13,613 bases of DNA from Lachnospiraceae bacterium (GTDB taxonomy: Bacteria > Bacillota > Clostridia > Lachnospirales > Lachnospiraceae). The stretch is taken from positions 1 to 13,613 of the forward strand of contig VSNJ01000113.1 in NCBI GenBank assembly GCA_009774235.1, read 5' to 3'. The notes beneath the pieces were generated by a model, which did not search any database, had not been told where the DNA came from, and saw only the letters and a list, made by a program, of their open reading frames with translations. The translations under genes and the position numbers were made by a program. Of the stretch, positions 1 to 7,375 are shown in pieces (the stretch's first letter is position 1; each line of letters opens with the position of its first letter).

Positions 1-13
1 ATATAAGTTTAAT

Positions 14-1426
14 CTATTGTTTAACAGGAAGTAAAACAGTAAATTCTGTACCTTGTCCAATATTGCTTTTCACAGAAATACTTCCTCCATGAAGTGTTAT
101 AACCTGTTTTGCAACTGCAAGCCCAAGACCACTGCCTTCTGGTTTTTCTTCTGTATTTGTGCCCCTGTAATACCTGTTAAATGCTTCTTCTTGTTCCTCA
201 ATACCCATTCCTCTTCCATTATCACTTACAATAACAGATACTTTACCAGATTTAGTTAAGTTTACAATAACTTTTACTTCTGTTTCTAAAGGATTATGTG
301 TAAGGGCATTTACAATAAGATTGCTAATTGCACGGCGCAACAAACCAGTATCTGCACAAATTATTATTTCCTCTATACTGCTTTCAAATTCTATCTTACG
401 GTTAATAAATACAGGGTCATTCACAATATCAATAATTATCTCCCTTATATAACGGATAAATTTTATTTCACAAGGATTATACGGTATTACACCAGATTCC
501 AGCTGGTAAACTATTTTTAAATCATTAACCAGTTTTTCAACATGGCATGTATTTTTTAAAATAATTCCCGCATATTCATGCACAGTTGCCATATCTTGTA
601 TATTGCTGCCTGCAAGCAGTTCTGCATAACCTTTAACTGGGGAAAGTGGTGTTTTTAAATCATGTGTAATATTATTAATCCATTCCCTCCTTGTCTTCTC
701 CGTATCTTTCTTAACTTTATCACTACTACAGATTTCTACATACATTTTATTAAGTTCCTTATATATTCCACTAAATATACCTTTTTCTGGAAGCTTGGAA
801 TAAGAACGGAGTGATATATTATTAATTCCCTTTGTAATTTTTCCAAGATGCCTTGTAAGCCATAAACCATATACAAAGACAAATATTATAACTAAAGCAG
901 CTGATAAACATATACCCATACGGAAAACAGGAAAAAGACGCCCAGCATTTTTTCCATTATAATACAACATATATTTTCCTATATCATAAGGAAAACCAAC
1001 CAGATAACTCCAAGTCTTGCCAGAATCTTCAAAACAGCTGGTAAAAACAGTATTACCATTACTATATTCACTTGAACCCAGTTTAACCAGCTCTGATGCA
1101 GAATAGCTTATAGGAAATCCAGCTGGTTTATTATGGGAAAATATTTCTTTTCCTGTTTCATCAATAACCTGTATCCATAACCCATACTCATCTAACCGTT
1201 CCAGTGCTATATCTTCTATCTTAAGGTTTCCGTTATTATTTTCCATCCACACTGAGAAATTATTTGTAAATCTATCAGGCCAGTAAGCTAAACTTATGCC
1301 TTCTGGCTCAGGTATGCCAAAAATATAATAAAATAAACAAATAGCAGAAACTATTACTATAAAACCTAAAACTGCCACAAAAATAAATATTCTTAGAAAT
1401 GGATTAACATTAGTTTTATTTTTCAT
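14..1426 (-). CDS. Membrane sensor histidine kinase, VanS-like
   Basis: A 470-residue two-component sensor kinase. Seen: a first membrane helix at about residues 12-36, an extracytoplasmic sensor region of about 130 residues, and a second helix at about 168-190. A short linker leads to a HisKA dimerisation/phosphoacceptor segment with H255 in the context NNITHDLKTPLSP. The ATP-binding domain has an N-box (N369, N373), a G1 box DNGRG (402-406) and a G2 box GSGLGL (431-436). All residues needed for autophosphorylation are present. The ATG overlaps the end of the regulator gene by 11 nt and has a GGAAG ribosome site about 7 nt upstream, so the pair is co-translated. The sensor region has no motif I recognise, so the signal is unknown. 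VanS resemblance is by architecture and box sequences; it does not imply vancomycin resistance, since no van ligase or peptidase genes are visible. The stop TAG lies close to the window edge and no terminator is seen. Confidence 0.93.
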   Translation of the reverse strand: MKNKTNVNPFLRIFIFVAVLGFIVIVSAICLFYYIFGIPEPEGISLAYWPDRFTNNFSVWMENNNGNLKIEDIALERLDEYGLWIQVIDETGKEIFSHNKPAGFPISYSASELVKLGSSEYSNGNTVFTSCFEDSGKTWSYLVGFPYDIGKYMLYYNGKNAGRLFPVFRMGICLSAALVIIFVFVYGLWLTRHLGKITKGINNISLRSYSKLPEKGIFSGIYKELNKMYVEICSSDKVKKDTEKTRREWINNITHDLKTPLSPVKGYAELLAGSNIQDMATVHEYAGIILKNTCHVEKLVNDLKIVYQLESGVIPYNPCEIKFIRYIREIIIDIVNDPVFINRKIEFESSIEEIIICADTGLLRRAISNLIVNALTHNPLETEVKVIVNLTKSGKVSVIVSDNGRGMGIEEQEEAFNRYYRGTNTEEKPEGSGLGLAVAKQVITLHGGSISVKSNIGQGTEFTVLLPVKQ

Positions 1427-2114
1427 ATGGGTCTTCCAGTTTATAGCCTAAACCTTTCATTGTAATAATATATCCTGGGGCGGCTGGGTTGTCTTCTATT
1501 TTCTCACGTAAATGGCGTATATGTACCATTATTGTATTATCACAACCAGAACTTTCTTCACCCCATATTGCTTCATATAACCGTTCACGGCTTATTACAC
1601 GTCCCTTATTTTCTGCCAGATACTGTAGTATTTCAAACTCCTTTGCAGTTAATTCTACAGGTATATTCCTTTTTGTTACTATACAGCCTTCTGGGTCAAT
1701 CACAAGTCCGCCAATTTTAAAATTCTTTGATGGGTTTTGTTTATATAAAACACGGCGTAACTGCGCTTTTACCCTGTAAGCTACTTCTTTAGGACTGAAT
1801 GGTTTTGTTACATAATCGTCTCCTCCAACAGCAAGACCAAGTATCTTATCAAGCTCATCATTTTTGGAGGAAAGGAATAAAACTGGACAAAAAGAAAATT
1901 CACGTATTTGTTTACAAACTTTATATCCGTCAATGTCTGGAAGCATAACATCCAGAATAATAATATCAGGCTTAGTTTCTTTACAGGCTTTCACAGCAGA
2001 AAACCCGTTACTAATTTTAATAATATTATAATATCCTTCTATATTTAAAGCTTTTTCAATTAAGTCTAAAATATCTGGTTCATCATCAACAATCATAATT
2101 CTGTATTCATCCAC
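1416..2114 (-). CDS. OmpR/VanR-family response regulator
   Basis: A 232-residue DNA-binding response regulator and partner of the overlapping kinase. Seen: a receiver domain (about 1-120) with acidic pocket D10/D11, phosphoacceptor D55 in ILDVMLPD, and the conserved lysine K104 in VTKPF. A winged-helix output domain (about 130-230) carries the family signature segments LTAKEFEILQYLAENKG and MVHIRHLREKIE and ends GYIITMKGLGYKLED. The start is GTG (2114-2112): it begins the conserved RIMIVDDE strand at the right distance, while the next in-frame ATG (residue 7) would cut into that strand. A GGAG site lies 10 nt upstream. The family acts by phosphorylation-dependent dimer binding to direct repeats near promoters. 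The regulon is unknown; autoregulation is possible because of the repeats just upstream (2153-2176). Confidence 0.95.
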   Translation of the reverse strand: MDEYRIMIVDDEPDILDLIEKALNIEGYYNIIKISNGFSAVKACKETKPDIIILDVMLPDIDGYKVCKQIREFSFCPVLFLSSKNDELDKILGLAVGGDDYVTKPFSPKEVAYRVKAQLRRVLYKQNPSKNFKIGGLVIDPEGCIVTKRNIPVELTAKEFEILQYLAENKGRVISRERLYEAIWGEESSGCDNTIMVHIRHLREKIEDNPAAPGYIITMKGLGYKLEDPYEK

Positions 2115-2143
2115 AAATTTACATCTCCATTTTGTCCTATATA

Positions 2144-2152
2144 TTTATAGCA
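2144..2152 (-). promoter_or_regulatory. Candidate extended -10 promoter for the two-component pair
   Basis: On the minus strand TG-C-TATAAA (2152-2144) fits an extended -10 element (TGnTATAAT, 5 of 6 in the hexamer) about 30 nt before the GTG of the regulator. The hexamer 17 nt further upstream (TGGTAT) is a poor -35, as is tolerated for extended -10 promoters or activator-dependent ones. It lies in the 66-nt gap between the c-di-GMP gene and the regulator. Confidence 0.4.
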
Positions 2153-2180
2153 AGTCACATAGCTATATACCAGTCATGTA

Positions 2181-3929
2181 TTATGATGCCTGCTGTTTCT
2201 TTAACAGCTCAAAAAATTCTTCTTCTGGCATAGGCTTCGCATAATAATATCCTTGTACCTGGTCACATCCAATACTTTGCAAAAGCTCTATCTGGTCTTT
2301 AGTTTCTACGCCCTCTGCAAGAAGCCCAAGGTCAAGTTTATCTGCCATTGAAACTACTTGTTCCAGTATAAGCCTTCCCTTACCTGAAACCATCATATTC
2401 TCCATAAACTTCTTGTCAAGCTTTATAACGTCAAATGGAGTTTCAAGAAGTATATTTAATGAAGAATAACCACTTCCAAAATCGTCCATAAGCAATGTAA
2501 AGCCCTCTTCTTTTAACTGTAAGGCCTTTAAGCTTACCTGCTGGTCATCTGCAGTTTCTGTTATTTCAAGTTCAAGCAGGTTTTTAGGTATATTATTACT
2601 TTTTATCATATCTGAAAGTACATGTATACATTCATCATCCCTCAAGTGTACCCTTGATACATTTACTGAAACTGGACACGTCATAATCCCCGCATCTTCA
2701 CATTTCCTAATAAAACGGCATGCCTCAGCCCATATGTAATAATCAACTTTCCTGATAAACCCGTTTTCCTCAATAATTGGAATAAACTGGTCTGGGAAAA
2801 TCATGCCACGTTCAGGATGACGCCATCTTACCAAAGCCTCAGCTCCTATAATTTCATTCTTGGCAATACTGTATTTAGGCTGGAGATACATCATAAACTG
2901 TCTCTCTGAAATTGCTGCCTGCATATTTTCTTCAATAAACTTCCTGTTATATAAAGACTCCTTAAATTGTTCTTTATAAAATAAAATATTAGCCAGTATA
3001 TTATTCTTGGCAGCTTTCCTTGCCATAGCTGCCCTGTCCTCCATCTGGCGCAGTTCCATCCTATTATCTTCTACTGTATATACACCATAAGACAGCTGCA
3101 GTTTTACATCTTTAAAATTACTTATCTTCTGGTCAAGCTTTTGTATAAAGCTTATAAGCCATTCTTCACTGTCATATTCTGTTACTATCATAAATACATC
3201 GCTTCTAAGGTTTACAAAATATTGTTCATCACTACAATGGATATCCAGTTGTTTTTTAATGAAATCTAAAATTTCATCACCAAATTTTTCACCGTATAAA
3301 TCATTTACAATTTTAAATTTACGTATATCAAACTGTATAAAAGCAATTTCTTTTGTAGCAGATAATAAAAGATTGTTGACATTTCTCCTGAAACGTCGCA
3401 GCTTGCTTACACTCTTAATAATGCTTTGCATTTCATTATTCTCTGGTATATCTTCTAAATCTATACTGCTCTCCGTTATATCCTTAAGATAAGAAGAAAG
3501 CATTTCTTCTAATATTTCAATGCTTATATTAAGCGCATCTGGACATTTTTTTAAAATAAGCCCTTCTTTGCGTATAGCTGCCATTCCATCTGGCATTGAA
3601 ATATCCTGTCCTAAAATATCACGGCAATTAGTCATACCGTTCATGCCTTCAGTAAAACGTTTTATAAACTCATCTGTCTTTTTATTTCCATATATCTCTA
3701 ATTCCCTGTCCTGTGAATCATAAAAACCCATTGCCATGCCAAGTACAAGAAGTGATGCTGTAATACAGCCACATATCCCTCCCTGGCGCATACCTCCGCC
3801 AAAGCATGTACTTATTTTAAATGCAGTCTTTAAATCTAATCCAAAATCATCTGCAAATGCTCCAAATAATGCTTGTGAACAATGGTACTGCTGCTGTAGA
3901 AGCTGCTCCGCTTTTTCCCTATGTGTCAT
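2181..3929 (-). CDS. C_GCAxxG_C_C redox domain fused to degenerate GGDEF and intact EAL (probable c-di-GMP phosphodiesterase)
   Basis: A 582-residue soluble protein in three parts. Residues 1-145 match the C_GCAxxG_C_C putative redox-active family: C17 in YHCSQA, an FGGG turn (43-46), C53 in GGICGC, C102 in NCRDILG and C129 in KKCPD, with extra C42 and C55. Residues about 190-320 form a GGDEF fold whose active-site loop reads RSDVF (242-246) instead of GGDEF, so cyclase activity is unlikely. Residues about 335-580 form an EAL domain with E364 (EAL), N423, E455, D482/D483 (DDFGSG), K503, E539 and Q559 all present, which predicts hydrolysis of c-di-GMP to pGpG. No membrane helix or signal peptide is seen. 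The start is the second ATG, because GAGG (3939-3936) sits 6 nt before it; the ATG at 3941 lacks a ribosome site and would add four residues. Inferred role: linking thiol/redox or metal state to c-di-GMP level. The redox domain's chemistry is not established for this family. Confidence 0.93.
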   Translation of the reverse strand: MTHREKAEQLLQQQYHCSQALFGAFADDFGLDLKTAFKISTCFGGGMRQGGICGCITASLLVLGMAMGFYDSQDRELEIYGNKKTDEFIKRFTEGMNGMTNCRDILGQDISMPDGMAAIRKEGLILKKCPDALNISIEILEEMLSSYLKDITESSIDLEDIPENNEMQSIIKSVSKLRRFRRNVNNLLLSATKEIAFIQFDIRKFKIVNDLYGEKFGDEILDFIKKQLDIHCSDEQYFVNLRSDVFMIVTEYDSEEWLISFIQKLDQKISNFKDVKLQLSYGVYTVEDNRMELRQMEDRAAMARKAAKNNILANILFYKEQFKESLYNRKFIEENMQAAISERQFMMYLQPKYSIAKNEIIGAEALVRWRHPERGMIFPDQFIPIIEENGFIRKVDYYIWAEACRFIRKCEDAGIMTCPVSVNVSRVHLRDDECIHVLSDMIKSNNIPKNLLELEITETADDQQVSLKALQLKEEGFTLLMDDFGSGYSSLNILLETPFDVIKLDKKFMENMMVSGKGRLILEQVVSMADKLDLGLLAEGVETKDQIELLQSIGCDQVQGYYYAKPMPEEEFFELLKKQQAS

Positions 3930-3935
3930 ACTATA

Positions 3936-3939
3936 CCTC
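3936..3939 (-). promoter_or_regulatory. Ribosome binding site deciding the start of the redox-GGDEF-EAL gene
   Basis: GAGG on the minus strand, 6 nt before the ATG at 3929-3927. It overlaps the alternative ATG at 3941-3939, which has no purine-rich site of its own and is therefore disfavoured. Confidence 0.6.
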
Positions 3940-3949
3940 ATTTCTATAT

Positions 3950-3962
3950 CTGGCAGTGCCAG
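3950..3962. repeat. 13-bp perfect palindrome in the leader of the redox-GGDEF-EAL gene
   Basis: CTGGCA-G-TGCCAG: 6-bp arms around one central base, 11 nt upstream of the GAGG site. A one-base centre suits a dimeric DNA-binding protein better than an RNA hairpin, although a 4-bp stem with a 5-nt loop could form in RNA. It lies downstream of the predicted transcription start, so a bound repressor would act as a roadblock. No binding protein is identified. Confidence 0.4.
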
Positions 3963-3976
3963 CTTTTATTTATCAG

Positions 3977-4006
3977 GAATGTGCCGCCCATATGCGGAAC
4001 CCATTC
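3977..4006 (-). other. Two-tier hairpin in the 5' leader of the redox-GGDEF-EAL gene
   Basis: In the transcript, GAAUG (4006-4002) can pair with CAUUC (3981-3977). Inside it CCGC (3997-3994) can pair with GCGG (3987-3984), leaving a GGUU/CA internal loop and a 6-nt terminal loop. No U-run follows, so it is not an intrinsic terminator. I do not recognise the c-di-GMP-I (GEMM) or c-di-GMP-II riboswitch consensus. Confidence 0.4.
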
Positions 4007-4040
4007 TGTTCTTATATACTAACGGTCTGTTTTAAATAAT

Positions 4041-4069
4041 ATTTTATCATACATGTAAACGATTGTGAA
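4041..4069 (-). promoter_or_regulatory. Sigma-A-type promoter with extended -10 for the redox-GGDEF-EAL gene
   Basis: On the minus strand: -35 TTCACA (4069-4064, 5 of 6 to TTGACA), a 17-nt spacer, and -10 TAAAAT (4046-4041, 5 of 6). A TG one base before the -10 (4049-4048) makes it extended. Transcription would start near 4034, giving an untranslated leader of about 105 nt to the ATG at 3929. This is the best promoter match in the window and makes the c-di-GMP gene an independent unit from the upstream helicase gene. Confidence 0.65.
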
Positions 4070-4090
4070 GTAAAACAAACTTTATATATA

Positions 4091-7000
4091 TTATTCAAAT
4101 AACCCTGCAATCTCTTCTTTTGTAAGCTGGTTTACAAATATTTCTTCTGCCTCTATAACAGAATCTGATAAAAGTTTTTTTCTCTTCTGGAGTTCATATA
4201 TTTTTTCTTCAATAGAATCTTTCATAACATACTTAATTATATTTACTTTCTTTTTCTGGCCTATCCTGTATGCCCTGTCCGTTGCCTGGTTTTCTACTGC
4301 CGGGTTCCACCATGGGTCAAAGTGGATAACTGTATCAGCCCCTGTCAGGTTCAGCCCTGTCCCGCCTGCTTTAAGCGATATAAGAAACAATTTTACACTT
4401 CCCTGGTTAAATTCTTCAACATATCTCTTTCTGTCTATAGTTTTTGTTGCACCAGATAAATAAAAGAAAGGTATCTGGTTATCATAAAGAGTATCTGCTA
4501 TTATTGACAACATTGAGGTAAACTGTGAAAATATTATTACACTGTGGCCTGCATCAAGCAGCCCTGGAAGCTGTTCCATAAGCAGTTCCATCTTGCCACT
4601 GCCGCCTGTATAATTATCAATAAATACTGACGGATGGCAGCATATCTGCCGTAACCTTGTAAGTGCTGCAAGTACCTGCATCCTGCCTTTTCCACCATCA
4701 AAACTGCTGCCATCCCTGATTCCTGGCTGTACACGTAAAAGATATGACAAATATATTTTACGCTGTTTTGATGTCATTTCTGGCATTATTTTTGTTTCTA
4801 TTTTATCAGGCAAATCTTTTAATACGTCCTTTTTCATTCTTCTTAATATAAAAGGCTGTATTTTAAAACGAAGCTCTTCACGTCTTTCTTCATTATTCCC
4901 ATTAAGCACTGGTTTTTCATAATATTCTGAAAAATATGGATATCTGCCAAGATACCCTGGCATTATAAAATCAAATATTGACCATAATTCTGCAAGCCTG
5001 TTTTCAACAGGTGTACCTGTAAGGGCGAATTTATGTTTTGCTTTTATACATTTCACTGCTTTTGCCCCAAGTGAAGCTGGATTTTTAATAAACTGTGCTT
5101 CATCTATAAACATGTTGTCAAATTTTATATCTTTATAAAAAGCCACATCTTTACGTATAACAGGATAAGTTGTTATCCATACCTCATACTCTTCCATATG
5201 GCAGCTTAGGATATCTTTTCTTTCTTCTGGAGTCCCTGCTACTATACATGTCTTTACAGATGGTGCAAATTTCATAAACTCCTCCTGCCAGTTATATGAA
5301 AGTGAAGCTGGACAAACTATAAGAGACCTGGATGCCCTGTCTGAACATATATATATTATTGCCTGTAATGTTTTTCCAAGCCCCATATCGTCTGCAAGTA
5401 TACCTCCCATCCCATACTTTGCAAGTGTTTTAAGCCACTGGTATCCAGTCTTCTGGTAATCCCTAAGTGTTGCATTTATAATGTTTGGTACTTCCCAAAC
5501 TGTATTTCCTGGATGGTTAATATCATTAATAAGTTTTAAATATATTTCATCCTTTTTTATATTACTGCCGTCTGGCATAAGCTTGTCAATATATGCAGCT
5601 GATGCACTGTTAAACTGTAAAATGCCATTGCCTGCTCTGCTGCCATTCTCAAGAAGCCTGCCCAGAGTGCCTGCTATAATACTTTTATCTAAAAGGTTAA
5701 TAAATGTCCCGTCTTTCAGGCGGTAATACTTTTTCTTAAGTTTTACTGCATTAAAAAATGCGTCAGTTTCTTCTTTAGGTATATGTGAATAACCAAGGTT
5801 AATTTCAAGCAGGTTTATATCTGTATTAATCTTTATATTTGCAGACATCCTTCCAGGCTTCTTTACAGACATCCTTTTATATTCTTTTGAATAAAATATC
5901 TCAAAATCTTCTGAAAGCTTTCTGGCTTTATCTTTTACTAACCCAAATATCTGTTCCTCATTATCTAGCAGGAAATTCCCTTCACCAGCTTTAAACCCTG
6001 CTGTTTCCAGCAGTATTGTAAGACGTTCCTCCTCTTTCCAGTCACGTATAATTATAAAACTGCCTGCTGGTATACTTCCAAGCGGGTTTATCTCATATGC
6101 ACCATATATAAATTTAACTGTGGCAGTTATAGTATACCTTCTCTTATACTTGTCTATATCAAGGTAAAGCCTTGGTACAAGTTTTTCTATAATATAACTA
6201 TCCTTTATTTCCTGAGGGATATCTGCTTTTATATATTTTTTAATAACTGGCAGCACTTTTTCAATAAAGCTGTCTTTGTTGGTGCCACTAAACCTGATAG
6301 TTCTGTCTGTACTATTGAATACAGATAAATAAAATGGCAGCAGGTTTCCAATAAACTGCTTATCTGGGAGGTAAACTGAACCATTGTAATAAAGAATTGA
6401 ACCATCTTCACACAGTGATATTACTTTATTTCCTGCATTACCAGCTTCAAGTATACCATCTTTTAAACTTATTGAAAGTGAAAGTTCTGGATTTCCTCTG
6501 GTTATTTTTATATATGTATAGTCATTGCCAAGATATTTAAGCCTGCATCTAAGCCCTTCTGCAAAATAAAGCAGCTTACACAGCATATTTTGTGTCACTA
6601 TAATTTCATTGCGGCAGAAAATTCCAGAATTCTGCCGTCCATACATCTGGTGTATCTCATATATTTCTATAAGATATCCAAGCACACTTGCTGACTGGCT
6701 GTCAAACTCACACTCCCCTGGTATATACCTGGACTGGCGGCCAAATTCTACTTGTCTTTCTCCACAATAATCTTCTATAAACTTTTTTATATTTGGCACT
6801 ATATACATCTTAGAAGAACCCGCCATAAATGAAATATAAGCTTTAGTATCTTTTTTATTCATAAATGAAGGTATATTTACCCTTATTTCCAGGTGGAAGT
6901 ATTCTGGTACCTGGCTCTGGTACTCCATTTTGCGGAAATATTCAATAACATGGTATGCCGCCTTGTCTTCATCATTAAAAGTTTCCTTGGCTGTTTCTCT

Positions 7001-7282
7001 CTGCTGGTAATCTGAAATAAAAAGAAGCATTGCAACAACATGTTTGCATGCCCCATTATATTTTACATGTGCAGGACAGTTACATGAATATACGAGACCG
7101 CCATCTGCCTGTATAGTTACCATGTACTGGCTGTTTCCTTTAACAAACCCTTTGTACTGCCTGTTTCCTTCATTCCATGTCACATTAGATACTGTATGTG
7201 CTGCATAATACCGCATACCCCTGAAATATACTGTTTCAGAGGATGCGAGATGTTTAATTGTCTCCCGTGTGATTTTCTGCAT
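4091..7282 (-). CDS. SWIM zinc-finger SNF2-family helicase-like ATPase
   Basis: A 1063-residue cytoplasmic ATPase of the bacterial SNF2 group that carries an N-terminal SWIM finger (Bacillus YwqA/YwqB-like arrangement in one chain). Seen: SWIM zinc ligands C67-x-C69, C79-x-H81; a long middle region (about 100-590) corresponding to the SNF2-associated domain; then the two RecA-like lobes. Lobe 1 has motif I DDMGLGKT (631-638), motif II DEAQ (727-730) and motif III LTGTP (754-758). Lobe 2 has motif V LKAGGTGLNL (970-979) and motif VI ending RAYRIGQ (about 1003-1009). All ATPase motifs are intact. Such proteins translocate on duplex DNA and remodel protein-DNA or polymerase complexes; the cellular target is unknown. 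Start: ATG at 7282 with AAAGG about 11 nt upstream, leading into the usual MxxIT opening. A TTG at 7324 with GGGAG close by would add 14 residues. It follows the flippase gene by 80 nt without a terminator. Confidence 0.95.
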   Translation of the reverse strand: MQKITRETIKHLASSETVYFRGMRYYAAHTVSNVTWNEGNRQYKGFVKGNSQYMVTIQADGGLVYSCNCPAHVKYNGACKHVVAMLLFISDYQQRETAKETFNDEDKAAYHVIEYFRKMEYQSQVPEYFHLEIRVNIPSFMNKKDTKAYISFMAGSSKMYIVPNIKKFIEDYCGERQVEFGRQSRYIPGECEFDSQSASVLGYLIEIYEIHQMYGRQNSGIFCRNEIIVTQNMLCKLLYFAEGLRCRLKYLGNDYTYIKITRGNPELSLSISLKDGILEAGNAGNKVISLCEDGSILYYNGSVYLPDKQFIGNLLPFYLSVFNSTDRTIRFSGTNKDSFIEKVLPVIKKYIKADIPQEIKDSYIIEKLVPRLYLDIDKYKRRYTITATVKFIYGAYEINPLGSIPAGSFIIIRDWKEEERLTILLETAGFKAGEGNFLLDNEEQIFGLVKDKARKLSEDFEIFYSKEYKRMSVKKPGRMSANIKINTDINLLEINLGYSHIPKEETDAFFNAVKLKKKYYRLKDGTFINLLDKSIIAGTLGRLLENGSRAGNGILQFNSASAAYIDKLMPDGSNIKKDEIYLKLINDINHPGNTVWEVPNIINATLRDYQKTGYQWLKTLAKYGMGGILADDMGLGKTLQAIIYICSDRASRSLIVCPASLSYNWQEEFMKFAPSVKTCIVAGTPEERKDILSCHMEEYEVWITTYPVIRKDVAFYKDIKFDNMFIDEAQFIKNPASLGAKAVKCIKAKHKFALTGTPVENRLAELWSIFDFIMPGYLGRYPYFSEYYEKPVLNGNNEERREELRFKIQPFILRRMKKDVLKDLPDKIETKIMPEMTSKQRKIYLSYLLRVQPGIRDGSSFDGGKGRMQVLAALTRLRQICCHPSVFIDNYTGGSGKMELLMEQLPGLLDAGHSVIIFSQFTSMLSIIADTLYDNQIPFFYLSGATKTIDRKRYVEEFNQGSVKLFLISLKAGGTGLNLTGADTVIHFDPWWNPAVENQATDRAYRIGQKKKVNIIKYVMKDSIEEKIYELQKRKKLLSDSVIEAEEIFVNQLTKEEIAGLFE

Positions 7283-7350
7283 ATTATAACACGCCTTTCT
7301 TTCCCTATTAAATACAGCCTGCAAGTTTCTCCCTGCCTGGTAAGCATGGA

Positions 7351-7375
7351 TTTAAAGAACTCCTAATTCTTTAAA
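7351..7375. repeat. AT-rich inverted repeat over the flippase stop codon
   Basis: TTTAAAGAA and TTCTTTAAA form a perfect 9-bp dyad around a 7-base centre, overlapping the final codons and stop (7365-7363) of the flippase gene. On the minus strand the bases after the stem are not U-rich, so it does not meet the usual definition of an intrinsic terminator. It may act as an mRNA end-protecting or processing hairpin between the flippase and helicase genes, or be incidental in AT-rich sequence. Confidence 0.4.

Noticed and set aside
1416..2114. A vancomycin-resistance vanRS system
   Set aside because: The regulator and kinase have VanRS-like architecture only. No vanH, vanA-type ligase, vanX, vanY or vanG genes are in the window, and this architecture is common in Clostridia.
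3977..4040. A c-di-GMP riboswitch (GEMM type) in the leader of the GGDEF-EAL gene
   Set aside because: The location would be attractive, but the conserved GEMM core and receptor sequences are not visible and the leader is short for a complete aptamer plus expression platform.
4021..4090. An intrinsic terminator after the SNF2 helicase gene
   Set aside because: The sequence is AT-rich, but I could not find a stable stem followed by a U-run on the minus strand; the region instead holds the next gene's promoter.
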